From: Camellia lanceoleosa
Taxonomy: Eukaryota > Streptophyta > Magnoliopsida > Ericales > Theaceae
DNA length: 64,000 bases
Direction: 5' to 3'
NCBI GenBank assembly: GCA_025200525.1
Contig: CM045758.1
Span: 1,178,001 to 1,242,000, forward strand
Below the pieces are notes generated by a model. The model saw only the letters and a program-made list of their open reading frames with translations. It did no database searches and was not told the DNA's origin. Positions 1 through 10,458 of this stretch are shown here, one piece after another. The number at the start of each line of letters is the position of its first letter. Position 1 is the first letter of the stretch. The translations under genes were made by a program, and so were the position numbers.

Positions 1-419
1 GAGGTTTCCAGTCTGGGGATGATTTTGATCTCATGACCTTGCCCAGTCGCCTTTCCTTCCGTCGTTATGCTCGGTGATGCATGCTTCCATGAGCCACTTT
101 TCGTCATTTTACGCATTCAACGATCGAGCACCGTGGATCTTCTTCTCTGAGGCCGGGACACCTCTCCTCTGATGCTGAGGTATTTCACTTTATTCTCTGT
201 ATTTCTCGTGCATTTCATACTCTGTCATGCTTAGACACAGTTTAACTTCGACATGAAACTTGCACCTGAGCATGTAACTTAAACACTTTCATGAACACAC
301 AGCATACTTGAATAATTGTGGCGCCACGGTGCACATTAGTTAGAAATTGAACACCACGGCTCAAACATTGCTTCATCGAAGACACAATCCGAAGTCGAAA
401 ATGAGCACACAGCACATAC
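1..419. other. 3' terminal spacer of element A, no recognised content
   Basis: No convincing coding frame, RNA gene or LTR end is visible here. By position it should be the stretch between the tandem array of element A and its 3' LTR. The hairpin with TACGTAGG that precedes the 3' LTR in element B was not found here, so the LTR boundary is probably further left. Confidence 0.4.
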
Positions 420-1256
420 TGACTAAGAGTAGAACACACAGTCCCAAAACTTCAGATTTTTACGAACCGCGGCCATTGAAGCGAACACCTGACCCATTGA
501 TTGAGTAGAACACCTGACCCTAAACTTTGATGCCTTGAACACACGGCCAGTTAAAGCGAACACCTGACCCGATTGAGTAGAACACCTGACCCTAAACTTT
601 GAAGCGAACACACCATTGATTTGAAGTAGAACACACGATCCCAAACTTGAGCGAACACACCCCATTTGATTTGAAGTAGAACACACAGATCCCAAACTTG
701 AAGCGAACACATTGCCCATTTGAAGTAGAACACCACAGTCCCAAACTTGAAGCGAACACATTGATTGAGTAGAACACAGTCCCAAACTTGAAGCGAACAC
801 ACGGCCCTTGATTGAGTAGAACACCGATCCCAAACTTGAAGCGAACACCACCTTGATTGAGTAGAACACACAGTCCCAAACTTGAGGCGAACACACACGC
901 TTGATTGAGTAGAACACACAGGTCCCAAACTTGAGGCGAACACCTGACCCAGATTTGAAGTAGAACACCACGATCCCAAACTTAGGCGAACACACATTGC
1001 CCGATTGAGTAGAACACACAGTCCCAAACTTGAAGCGAACACCTGACAGTTGATTGAAGTAGAACACAGTCCCAAACTTAGGCGAACACATTGCTTGATT
1101 TGAAGTAGAACACCACAGTCCCAAACTTGAAGCGAACACCACCTTGATTGAGTAGAACACCACAGTCCCAAACTTGAGGCGAACACACATTGCTTGATTT
1201 GAAGTAGAACATACAGTCCCAAACTTAGGCGAACACACATTGCTTGATTTTTCGAA
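420..1256 (-). repeat. 48-bp tandem array in the 3' region of element A (about 16 copies)
   Basis: The motif GCGAACAC recurs every 42-51 bases, each time with GAGTAGAACAC and TCCCAAACTT in the same relative places; the first interval is longer. I count about 16 degenerate units of roughly 48 bp. Long open frames over this stretch (for example minus 1268-423) are a by-product of the repeat. Element B has an array of unrelated sequence at the same structural position. Plant Tat/Ogre elements are known for hypervariable tandem repeats between pol and the 3' LTR, which can seed satellite DNA. Confidence 0.92.
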
Positions 1257-1419
1257 ACTTTGAACCACCTTGACCTAAATGCCAAACTTCTTGAACCGCA
1301 TGACCCATTTTCACTTTACTTGCACAGCTCATTTTCACTTCATTTGCATATAGCTCATTTTCACTTCATTTCTTTGATTTATGCATTTATTAAAATCTTG
1401 AGTTCACTCTCGCCTGATC

Positions 1420-2075
1420 TTGAGGATATAGCTCCGTCATTGCGAGGTGGTATTCGAGCTTCAGGAATTTGTCAGGGATTGGTGGACTTCTTGCGGGTTT
1501 TGGGCCATTCTGCGAAGGATTATCTCATTGCCTCATTAGTAGGACTTTACTCATTGCTTTGGCGGAGATGGTGGGACACCACCAATTCCTTCCATTTTTA
1601 CGCCCTTTGGGGATATGACCATGACCCATTGGACTTTCTTTGTACTTCTTGGCCTAGGCGTGGCGGTGCTTCCATTCCTGACGAGGATATGGGTCGATTG
1701 GGAGGCTGCTGGATGCCCTCTTGAGGACACACCGCTGTGAAGCGAGAGGTTGGGAGGTCCGATACTCTGGTTTCTTTGCCCATTTCCGTGACCACAGATG
1801 GAGCACTGAGACTCTGAGGAGGCGGGCGATATGCCGCGGTTTCCTCATGTACCTCCTCGGCACCACCTTGTTTTGATAGAGGAACATGGTAGGCTTGTAC
1901 CCTCTTGCGCTCTGGTGGACTTATCACGGGTTGGTCGATATGATTGGGCGTGGCCTTGGCTACCTGTCTTTGTTATATGGTAGCGGTCTCTCGCACGAGG
2001 GACTTACTCGGTGGCTCTTGGAGAGCACAGGAGGTACATTCCGTCCTCTTGATTTACATTTTGCTCCTCATTACT
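1420..2075 (+). pseudogene. Plant mobile domain (PMD, aminotransferase-like) pseudogene, antisense to element A
   Basis: Translating the plus strand across frames gives a chain typical of the PMD family: SLRGGIRASGI near 1435, the stretch WWDTTNSFHF near 1570 followed after a frameshift by GDMTMTHWTFFVLLGLGV, then RGFLMYLLGTTLF near 1838, and LSRVGRYDW followed by LYGSGLSHEG near 1930-2000. PMD proteins (relatives of Arabidopsis MAIN and MAIL1) act in gene and transposon silencing, and PMD copies also travel inside plant Ty3/gypsy elements as extra open frames. At least three frameshifts or stops break it. It lies between integrase and the tandem array, opposite in strand to gag-pol, as reported for antisense extra frames of this lineage. 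A chance host-gene fragment is less likely given that position. Confidence 0.72.
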
Positions 2076-3570
2076 TGTTCACTTTGCACACAGCGCACTT
2101 TGCATTATGTATTCTGCCTTTAGCACTTTGTACTCATAATTCGCATTGCTTTTCTCGGTGTGGGTGTATGTGTACTTTCCCATTAGCTCGGGAGATGGAG
2201 GTGGCGGGGCCTCGGCGACTCCGTATTCGTGATGTTTGATGGTGAGCATCTCTAGGGCCTCGAGACTCTCTCTTCTCTGCGGCAGTACTTTGATCTTTGT
2301 TCGACGGCAGTGCCAGAACTCTCAGTTCTTTTCATTTTCATCTTTGATCGGCATTTCTAATTGATTTATACACGGTTGTCCATGAGATCACTTGGCGCCT
2401 TGGCGATCTTTGGCGGCGACCTCGAGCATCAATACCGGAGGTTGACTAGTTCTCGGTCTGATTCTGCTCGAGGACGGTCGGCGGGCTTGGTTCTGAGGCG
2501 TTTTGTTGTCGAGATATGGGGGCAATTCTCGGGAGCCTCTGCTGTGCCTCCAGACACCATGCGGATGGCGATAGATTATCCCCGAGGAGGTCGATAGTGC
2601 TATGCGAGCGATGATGCTTTATTACATCTTCTTGATGGGAGCTCGCCACCTACGCCGCATATACGATGCCCCACGGCGGGAATCAGGCTCCACCACGGAG
2701 GTCACCGGCGCACCATCTTGAGTCGCGCCCGTGCTACGAATATCCCTTCTTCTAGCGGTGGCACATCGAGAGGTGGGGCGATTCGATTCCTCCGATCCCT
2801 CGACTCTTGATCATCGGGGTGGCGAGACATGCCGAGTTGGCAATTGGCGATTTGGGGCGCCTTACGGTCCGTTAGAGCCTCCTCTGCACGATCCACAGAT
2901 ATGTTAGAGACCACGACTCGCCCGGTATGTTTTTCGACTTTGATTTATCGATCGGATATTTGGACATTGATTCCTTCTTGATAGTTTTGCATGTACATTT
3001 GCGGCCTCTGTTGGGTATCTGAGCGAAACTTTCGGGATCTTGGCCACATTCGAGGGCATGATCTTCACGGAGGAGGCCTTGAGATGAGCATCGTGGGTGT
3101 GGAGGTATTGTTCATTTTCCTGTACTAGCATGTTTCTGATGATACTCCGGTTTTGAACCTTCTGCTGTATTAGAGCACATCTGACACACACCCTATTCAC
3201 ATTCTGCATTTGCACCTGCTTTTTATGTTGAACTAATGCATTGCACCTTGCATTTTCTGATGCCTCCAGTATATGCTTCGGCGCGGGGGGGGCCACGGGC
3301 CTTCTCGAGAGGTCAGTCTTGGGCCATCGAACCTTCTCGGGGTGGGCCATCTAGGCCTTCTCGAGGAGTTCGAGGCGAGGTCGTCTCATGCGCTTGAGGC
3401 ACCCATCGTCGAGGATGAGGAGGAGATCGCGAGATCATGTGTCGAGGCATCCACGAGAGGAGGCCACTGGTCTTGGTTCGAGGCGGAGGCGAGCACGAGG
3501 AGGATCCGGAGGATGGCGACTCCGATCCAAATGGTGATGAAGATCTGAGATTATCCATGAGAAGAGGATG
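2076..3570 (+). pseudogene. Probable downstream part of the PMD unit, decayed
   Basis: Base composition stays gene-like and many short plus-strand frames occur, but none is long. A Gly/Arg/Glu-rich segment at 3273-3548 resembles the low-complexity C-terminal tails common after PMD domains, and 2590-2660 reads like a weak continuation. No motif is decisive. The stretch ends where composition changes to AT-rich at about 3600. It could also be plain 3' spacer of element A. Confidence 0.3.
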
Positions 3571-5200
3571 AGAGGGCCTCCCCATTCCGTTCAGGACACG
3601 ATGTTATTTCTGCTTTATTCTACTTTTTAGCTAGTAGTTTGTAGCACTTTGCACATTGTTAGGCGGTTTATTTTACGTAAAACTTGTATCTTTAACCGTT
3701 GTAAAACATGATGGAATGAAACGACTTTTGAAAAGATGTTGTATTTGAAATTCTTAGCATCGCATCGCATCATTTGCGAAAATGGAATTGAATGGAAAGC
3801 GTGCCTTATGTATTTACGGTCGGGAGTAGTGAGCCGGCGCAACAAATAAAAACAAATCGACTCACTAAGAGATAAGCGATTCTTAGCAAGTTTTACAACT
3901 CGATAAACAAAATACAACAATATTAATGACTCAATCGACAAGACTTAACAAAATTGTGTAATCAAAAGGTAATAATTCAAAACACAAAATCGACGACTCG
4001 ACACAACTTACAACTCGATAAGCAAAACAACAACTCGATAAGCAAAATACAACCACGATATACTTCGGATGGACAATCTGGATGACGGAATGCACTTTCA
4101 GCGAGAGAAATGGAGGCCTTGACATTCGATGCATGAAAATGCTTCAAACTTTCTTCGGCGGGCAAAATAGGACCGATCACGGTAAAACATTTAAGTAGTT
4201 GAAGACCAAGAAGGTGGCGGCCTACTAGGATAGGTGGTGGCGGCCCTCCTCCCACAACCACGAAGTAAATTTGCGGGAGTCCACCTCTTTCTGGTAATGT
4301 TTCCCCTCAAGCTCACATGTGTATTCACTCACATCACTCGGCCCTCGGGCTCGATTTTCTCCTAAAACCCTATCTCACTTTTCTCTCATCGCACATCTCT
4401 CTATTCTTTAATCTCTCATTTTCATCCCATCGAGATATGGTTGATGAATAAGTTGCAAGTTGTGGACTCTTGCCTGCTTATTGACCCATGGCTACTTCTT
4501 TTCGGCAGCGCCTAGTCAATGCTCGATGGGGAGTGGTGGTTTGAATGGATGTGCAATTTATCGGCGGTCGCATTGCATGGCGCTGCCTGGCTCAATCTTC
4601 CGGCAATGAGCTCTGGCATGTTCGAGATCTTTGGGATCCGTCGATCGGCTTGACTCACTTGTGTATTTTACTTCCCATTCCGTATTCTGCGCCCGGTTAA
4701 GCCATGATCAGTTGCCCACGGAGGATAGAGTATCGGCTACATTCGATCCGAGGTGCACATCTTGCGGCCTATTCTGACTTGGAGGACGAGAGAGCTCTGG
4801 CCCCCTTGTCTTGATTGCACTTTATCGGCGAGTCTTTGGGATTGGCTCAACGAAGAAGCACAAGATGGGCTTAGGTTGGCATCGAGACTTCAACGACTCT
4901 GGAAAGGCGCGAGGACACTGACTTGACTATGCCCCAGTTATTGCTTTATTAGTACTTTCAAGTTTTCTAGCGTGAGTGTAATAAAAAGCAACTTCAATTG
5001 TATGCAAGAGCAAAAGAACTCTGTTTTGAAATTAATGAAATTGAAGGTTGTGGTCTTGAAAATCCTCGCTTTTGGTCCAAAAATGGTCTAAGTTGTGAAA
5101 AGATTAATTTGAACAAAGTCAACTTTTATGAAAACTTTTCAAAACTATTTTCGATATGGATCGAGGCTGGACACGCTGAGATCATCCTTTGAGATGCACA
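3571..5200 (-). other. 3' untranslated region of element A between integrase and the PMD pseudogene
   Basis: No coding frame can be supported. Around 3900-4060 the short phrase ACTCGATAA.CAAAA recurs several times. From about 4290 to 4460, and again at 4780-4950, the sequence is colinear with minus-strand 59225-58690 of element E and plus-strand 36880-37440 of element B, sharing for example the block with CATCTCTCTATTCTTTAATC. This shows that the 3' regions of all three elements come from one ancestor. Confidence 0.65.
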
Positions 5201-5204
5201 ACCC

Positions 5205-5330
5205 GAATCCTATGGGAAAGTTGCCCTAGTCTGAAAAAGGGCCTCGGCCATTCAATAGCAACGGAAAGTTGCCCTAGTCTGGATGACATCGGAACACTCC
5301 ATTACAGCGGAAAGTTGCCCCTAGTTTGCA
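5205..5330 (-). repeat. Short hairpin repeats (GGCAAC/GTTGCC type), about 3 copies
   Basis: Three units contain variants of GGAAAGTTGCCC (5215, 5263 and 5309). In the fuller copies of elements B and E the unit reads GGCAACTTTCCGTTGCC, a perfect 6-bp stem with a 5-base loop. Spacing is about 45-50 bp. Position and flanks match 36370-36575 in B and 59528-59640 in E. Confidence 0.7.
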
Positions 5331-5435
5331 TAACCTTTGTCGGAGATCACAATAGATCTTGATGAATAAAGATGGTGAGATGATCAAAATGGACAAAGTT
5401 GATCGGGAAAAGATTATGGTGAACTTCAAGATGAA

Positions 5436-5482
5436 GGCGCCTCGTATCCCAAAGATGGGAATCAAGTCTTCGTAGTTCGAGC
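5436..5482 (-). repeat. Conserved nested hairpin in the 3' region of element A
   Basis: On the minus strand the segment reads as a two-step hairpin: an outer pair around CTACG and CGTAG-like halves and an inner pair TCCCA/TGGGA. The same structure occurs in element B at 36200-36240 and 40345-40388 and in element E at 59782-59822. Its function is unknown. Confidence 0.6.
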
Positions 5483-5639
5483 TCGAGGTTCGCTCGAGTG
5501 TTTTTGCTCTCCTTTTGCGCTCTAACTTTTGCCAAGGCCGCCCTTTGCGGGTTTTCGACCTTGACTCGGTTTTATAATTTTCAAATTTTCTATGCTCTGA
5601 GTTTTGCCTAGGTAAGCCCTTTGGGTTTTCGGCCCTAGC

Positions 5640-6817
5640 GAGCCTCTCGAGGATAATATTTCTTCAACTTGTCCATATTGATCGGTTGGGAAAACTCCAA
5701 GCCATCTAGATCCATCGGAACCACGGCTCCACGACCGATTGACTTGATGATGTAAGGACCCGGTCAATTGGAGTGCGAACTTGCCCCTTGGGTCGTGGAT
5801 GGGAGCTCGGTTGTCTTTGAGTACCAAATCTCCTTCTTTCAAGTTCCTGGACTTAACCTTCTTGTTGAAAGCCCGGGCGATTCTGCGTTGATAACCTTGG
5901 ACGTGATACAGTGCTTTCAACCTTCTTTCATCAAAGAGCATGAGTTCTTCAAACCTGCTTTGCTGCCAATCTGCTTCGGCTATCTGGCACTCGGCCAATA
6001 CTCTCAATGACGGAACCTCAATCTCGATAGGTAGAACGGCCTCCATCCCGTAGACTAATGAGTACGGAGTCGCCCCAGTAGAAGTTCTGATCGAAGTTCT
6101 GTAGCCCCACAGAGCAAATGGCAGCTTATCTGGCCAGTCCCGATAGGTTTCCACCATCTTCTGTAGTATGCGCTTGATGTTCTTGTTGGCGGCCTCAACT
6201 GCTCCGTTGGTTTGCGGCCGGTAAGTAGACGACTTATGAAAAGCCACGTTGTATTTCTCCAACAAGTCAATCACCTCCTTCTTGAAGTGGGAACCATTGT
6301 CAGAAACTATTTCATTTGGGACTCGTGGCGGACGAGATAATGTTGTTTCGATGAATTTTGCAGCGTGTGAAGCTTTCAACAACTGCGTAGATTGGGCCTC
6401 AACCCACTTCGTGAAATAATCTATCGCTACGAGGATGAACTCATGCCCGTTCGACCCCTTGGCGTGACTCCGATCACATCAATTCCCAGACGAGAAAAAG
6501 GCCATGGCGAAGTCATGTTGTACAGCTTTTGGCGGAATGTTCATGCGATTTGCATGAATCGACATTTGTGGCATCGCTGTGAAACCGATACAATCCTCCT
6601 CCATGGTGGACCAATAATAACCTTGCCTAAGGATCTTCCTAGCCAACATCACCCCATTCATATGTGCACCGCATTCACCCCGTGGATGGCTTCCATCGAC
6701 GTTTGGACTCTTGACATCAACACAGTTTATGCATTCCCGGATGACCTCTTCTATCTGATTTACCCCGAGATGATGAAGCTGGGTGACATTCTTCGATTGC
6801 CCTCTTGTCTTTGGCAT
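5640..6817 (-). pseudogene. int: Integrase domain of element A (HHCC finger plus DDE core), frameshifted
   Basis: The zinc-finger part runs from about 6817, with ECGAHMNGVMLARKILRQGY and, in a shifted frame near 6575, CHKC. The DDE core follows: GIDVIG with the first Asp near 6480, IVSDNGSHF with the second Asp near 6300, and NGAVEAANKNIKRIL with the Glu near 6190. The longest clean stretch is 6382-5522. One missing base near 6455 separates the first Asp from the rest, another shift splits the finger, and a third disrupts the C-terminal tail near 5760. An active enzyme would join element cDNA to host DNA; this copy cannot. Confidence 0.93.
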
Positions 6818-6930
6818 TTACCTGGCGGGTATACTTCTTTCTCCAAAAGTTCCGGATGTCGTAGTACCGGGGTGTTAAATCACGAACTTCATCTATGGCA
6901 TAATTGACTCATAGCGGTGCAAATTTACGG

Positions 6931-7320
6931 TCAATAATGGCCGGACGCATCCGGACTCCACGGAATGTCTATCATTGATGATAGAGTTGCTAAAGCGTCT
7001 GCGAACTTGTTGTTCTCTCTTAGTAGATGGCGAAATTGACTTCTCAAAGCAGGAATCGGCAAATCCAAGGTTTGGTGATACATCATCATATTTTCTTCTT
7101 TTACTTTCCGGTCTCCTTTAGCTTGAGACACAACAAGATTCGAATCTCCGATGGCGTCCGGTAGTCTTGCCCTAATTCGAGTGCTTCCATACCGACAATG
7201 CAACCGTGATACGCCGTTATTTGAGACTTTGAAAGCGGAGTTTGAAGGCTAGAGGATCTGAGGAATTGTCGGTGCTATCGGCAACACTCCTATCCCATAC
7301 CCATGTTGATTTGGCCTCGT
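6931..7320 (-). pseudogene. Second (archaeal-type) RNase H domain of element A
   Basis: The readable C-terminal half (7203-6931) has GDSNLVVSQAKGD with the catalytic-region Asp, then YHQTLDLPIP and ENNKFADALATLSSMIDIP, a hallmark end of the extra RNase H found between the classical RNase H and integrase in Tat-lineage elements. The N-terminal half up to about 7320 is broken by stops. The presence of this second RNase H is the main domain-level reason for placing element A in the Tat/Ogre group. Confidence 0.82.
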
Positions 7321-7329
7321 CAAAGTACA

Positions 7330-7720
7330 TTATCCAACTTTCCTCGTCGATATGAAATTGCTTCATCACGGGAATAGGTACTCAATTGCTTCATCCCCTC
7401 AACGGATGGTCGGCAAGGAACTACGCTCTTGCTCTGCCCTTCTTGACTTGGCGTCACATATGTAAGATCAAATTCGGAGAAACAAGACAACCAACGAGCT
7501 AGCCTACCGTGGCTGGTTTCTCGAAAAAGATATTTGATGGGATCAAGTCGTGAAACCAACATTCTGAGTGAGCTAACAAGTAGTGCCTTAACTTCACAGT
7601 AGCCCATACGAGCTAAGCAAGCCTTTTCGGTGGCGTATCTGGGTTTCATACTCTAGCATTTTCTTGCTCAAATAATAGATGGCTTTCTCCACCTATCTTG
7701 ATTCTTGTGCAAGCATGCAC
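7330..7720 (-). pseudogene. Classical RNase H domain of element A, fragmentary
   Basis: Recognisable pieces are a start like AIYYLSKKMLEYE near 7680 in one frame, EKACLARMGY near 7625, then VSRLDPIKYLF near 7540 and RLARWLSCFSEFDLTYVT near 7495. These match, in order, the RNase H that follows RT in Ty3/gypsy elements. At least three frame changes occur over less than 400 bases. It would have degraded the RNA strand of the RNA:DNA hybrid. Confidence 0.8.
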
Positions 7721-7749
7721 CCATCGTGGTCTCGATCAGCGATAGGTAC

Positions 7750-8700
7750 AAAATCAGCGGTTTCCACGATTACGGTGGTGATAAAACGGGTGGGTTCTGT
7801 AGATATTCTTTAATCTATTCGAATGCAGCTTGGCATCGGCCGTCCCATTGGTACTTCTTTCCTTTCTTGAGAGGGCCAAACAGTGGTTCACCAGTCAAGG
7901 TTAGTTTTGAAATAAACCGTCTTATGAATTGCACTTTACCCGAAAGCCTCGCACCTCCTTTTAGGTCCTTGGTGGTGGCATTTCTAAGATGGCCTTGATT
8001 TTGGAAGGGTCGACCTCGATGCCTTTGTGTGTCGAAACCCGACATTTTCATTTGTAACACCAAGCGTACATTTACGAGGGTTTAACGCAACTTTGAATTC
8101 ACGATCCTTTGGAAAAACTTGCGCAAAGGCGGTGTAGTAGCCCTCTCTTTCTTTGGACTTGACAATCATGTATCACGTACACCTCAACCTCTTTGTGGAT
8201 CATATCGTGTAATATTGTGGTCGCGGCCCGTTGATAAGTAGCCCCAGCGTTTTTCAACCCAAACGGCATTACCCGATAGCAGTATGTTCCCCACGGGGTG
8301 GTGAATGCAGTCTTTTCTCTGTCCTCTGGTGCCATCACAATCTGGTTGTACCCTGAGAAGCCATCCATGAATGAAAGCAAGGCATGTCCGGCTGTAAAGT
8401 CTACCAACTCGTCGATGTGTGGTAGGGGAAAGTCGTCCTTCGGACTAGCTCTGTTCAAATCCCTGAAGTCTCGCTTTTGGGATCTGCCATCTTTCTTGAC
8501 ACCGGCACTATGTTGGCCAACCAAGTGGGATATTACGATACTAGCGAGAAGCTGCGTCAATTTGTAGTGACCTCTTCTTTGATCTTGAGAGCCCAATCCG
8601 GCGGATCATACGAGCTTACCTTGATAGGTCGGGCCTCGGGGTCAAGGGGATCGATCTTTGTACAATCTCGGGATCGATTCGGGCATGTCTTCGTGGGACC
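7750..8700 (-). pseudogene. Reverse transcriptase of element A, catalytic motif destroyed
   Basis: The core 8596-8099 contains DFRDLNRASPKDDFPLPHID, then SFMDGFSGYNQI with the first catalytic Asp, KTAFTTPWGTYCYRVMPFGL and NAGATYQRA. The YVDD box falls at 8161-8185, where two single-base losses give a frameshifted YVI-HD instead of YVDD-MIVKS. The frame then continues in pieces: MIVKSKEREG with LNPRKCTLGVT (8169-7984), and QFIRRFISKLT with EPLFGPLKKGKKYQWD (8063-7815). Domain order and spacing are those of full-length Ty3/gypsy RT. Confidence 0.93.
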
Positions 8701-9900
8701 CGCGAAAACATCTTTGAAATCTTTTAATAAGCGACTAAGCGCTCGCGTTCCTCCGAAGACAACATGGACCCGATCTGGACCCGGTAGCGGGTCCTCCTCA
8801 GTACCAATATTCACAGAAATGATTTCATCCGTTAAGGGTTTAACAAACCTCTCTTGCTCTTGCTCAATTAGTCGTTGCAAAACCGGAGGAACTTCGTCCT
8901 CGTCGTTTTGATCAAAATTTTGAAAGTCTGAATTAATGCAATAAATTAGGGGCACAGAAAAGTACTCGGAAACCACATTCACCTCATTCTCATTAAGTGC
9001 ATCCAAATCGTCCAATTCTTCCGTTACAACAGACACAAAAGAAAAGGAAAAAGACGACCTGGACAGGACTGTGGCATCCGGGTTGACACCCCCAGGAGTA
9101 CCAGACTCAGACTCAGTCGAGCTGGAACCTGATTCCGACTCAGAAGACTCGGTGGAATCAGATTCCGGCTCACTACCTGACCCGGAACTGCTGGATAAGA
9201 ATCCCTCGTCTTGCCAAATGAGAGGTGCGATCGATCGTCCAAAATAGGCTTTGGTTGGCCCGTTTCATCTCAATCATGGAAACCATGACGTTATTCCCCA
9301 AGCAATCACAGTCGTCGGAGGATCGAGAGAGACATGCGATGCTACCCCATTTCCAATTCGGTGCCCTCGGGATCCTCTGCGTATTCTGCTCAATCTCGGT
9401 TATTGGAGTGCATGCGCTCCAACAGCGTCATCCCGACGATTCTTGGTCGAAGAAGATTTGAAACATGCAGCGCTTCCCTCGCGTTCAACCATGGTTACAG
9501 GAAGCAAAATGGAAAATCTTCCCCTCCGGACGAAGCGTCCGTTCGACCCCAGATGGGCCTATGCATTAGATCAAAAAGGCTTCGGCACTGCTTCGCTCAC
9601 CGCCGGCCATTTCCTTTCCTTTTCTTGCCGGTCTTCTTTGGTGGGCGGATAACCCAATCAAGGTATGTGGATTATGTGGCACTTGACCAGCGGCGACTCC
9701 TTTCTGCCGCTTCTTCCCAATCCCATCCGGGATATGTTGTAGCTTATTCATGAGGTATACGGCTTGAGCGCCGACATACAAACCCTCATTCCACGACCAT
9801 AATGTTTTGTACCACGGGCCTCGGCCAAAGTAAATCGATATAAACATGTCCTCCATGCGTGTTCAATCTCGGGGTGGCGTAGATACCTCCGGAGGATGGA
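8701..9900 (-). pseudogene. Linker between protease and RT of element A
   Basis: Frames in this span include a glycine-rich piece with MGLGKKRQKG and FGLGY near 9720-9640, resembling the G-patch-like part found after protease in Ogre/Tat elements. An acidic serine-rich tract lies near 9200-9100, and 9036-8557 ends with KPLTDEIISVNIGTEEDP and FAGPTKTCPNRSRDC. That last piece is the one still found in elements B and E just before their deletion. No catalytic motif is present. Several frameshifts interrupt it. Confidence 0.7.
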
Positions 9901-9981
9901 TTGATGAGTTCCCAAAAACAATGGCTACTCCCTTTCCATAGGGGTATTTCACCATTTGATCACGAGTAGATGAAACGGCCT

Positions 9982-10437
9982 TCACCGATGCAACGAGGTC
10001 GCCCCAAAAGCATGTTGAAAGATCACGGGGACCTCCAAGACATGAAAATCTATTTCGTGTTGTCGGGCCCAATCTTGGTTTGGATTTTCACCGTCCCGTG
10101 ACATCCTGCTTGTATTATCATATACTCGATTACTTGAGTAGTCGTGTGAAGTCATGACTTTAACCCAATTGCATACGCCGTTCGGCGGACAGACATTGAT
10201 AAGCGGACCGGTGTCAACAAGCACCACCGGAATCCATTTGTCCTGCATTCTCGGAGATGTAGAGAGTGCATTATGATCCACACCCTCAGGCGGCAATTCT
10301 TTGTCCGTAAAGGTCAATGCCGGGGAACCTCCTCCCGGGAAGACCAAACCAACTAGTTGTTCCGGCGTAGTTTCGATGGAAAGTTTCGCTCTGTCCATGG
10401 CAGATAAGACAGCCTGCCGGTGCACCCTCGAAGCCAT
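9982..10437 (-). pseudogene. Aspartic protease domain of element A
   Basis: The frame shows SIETTPEQLVGLVFPGG, LTFTDKELPPEGVDHN and VVLVDTGPLINVCP, where DTG is the active-site triplet of retropepsins. It then runs YDNTSRMSRDG and DFHVLEVP, the usual order in Tat-lineage protease. Related elements often show DNG or DSG here, so DTG is a normal active form. A frameshift near 10450 separates it from the upstream gag frame and another near 9980 cuts its end. It would have processed the gag-pol polyprotein. Confidence 0.88.
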
Positions 10438-10458
10438 AGCGATCCCGGATGGAGATGT

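Noticed and set aside
423..1285. Minus-strand frames of 281 and 244 codons with CSTSNQ / FASSLG repeats
   Set aside because: They are the translated 48-bp array of element A, open in more than one frame at once.
1420..3570. Intact host PMD gene
   Set aside because: Frameshifts and stops break the domain, and its position inside element A fits cargo rather than a resident gene.
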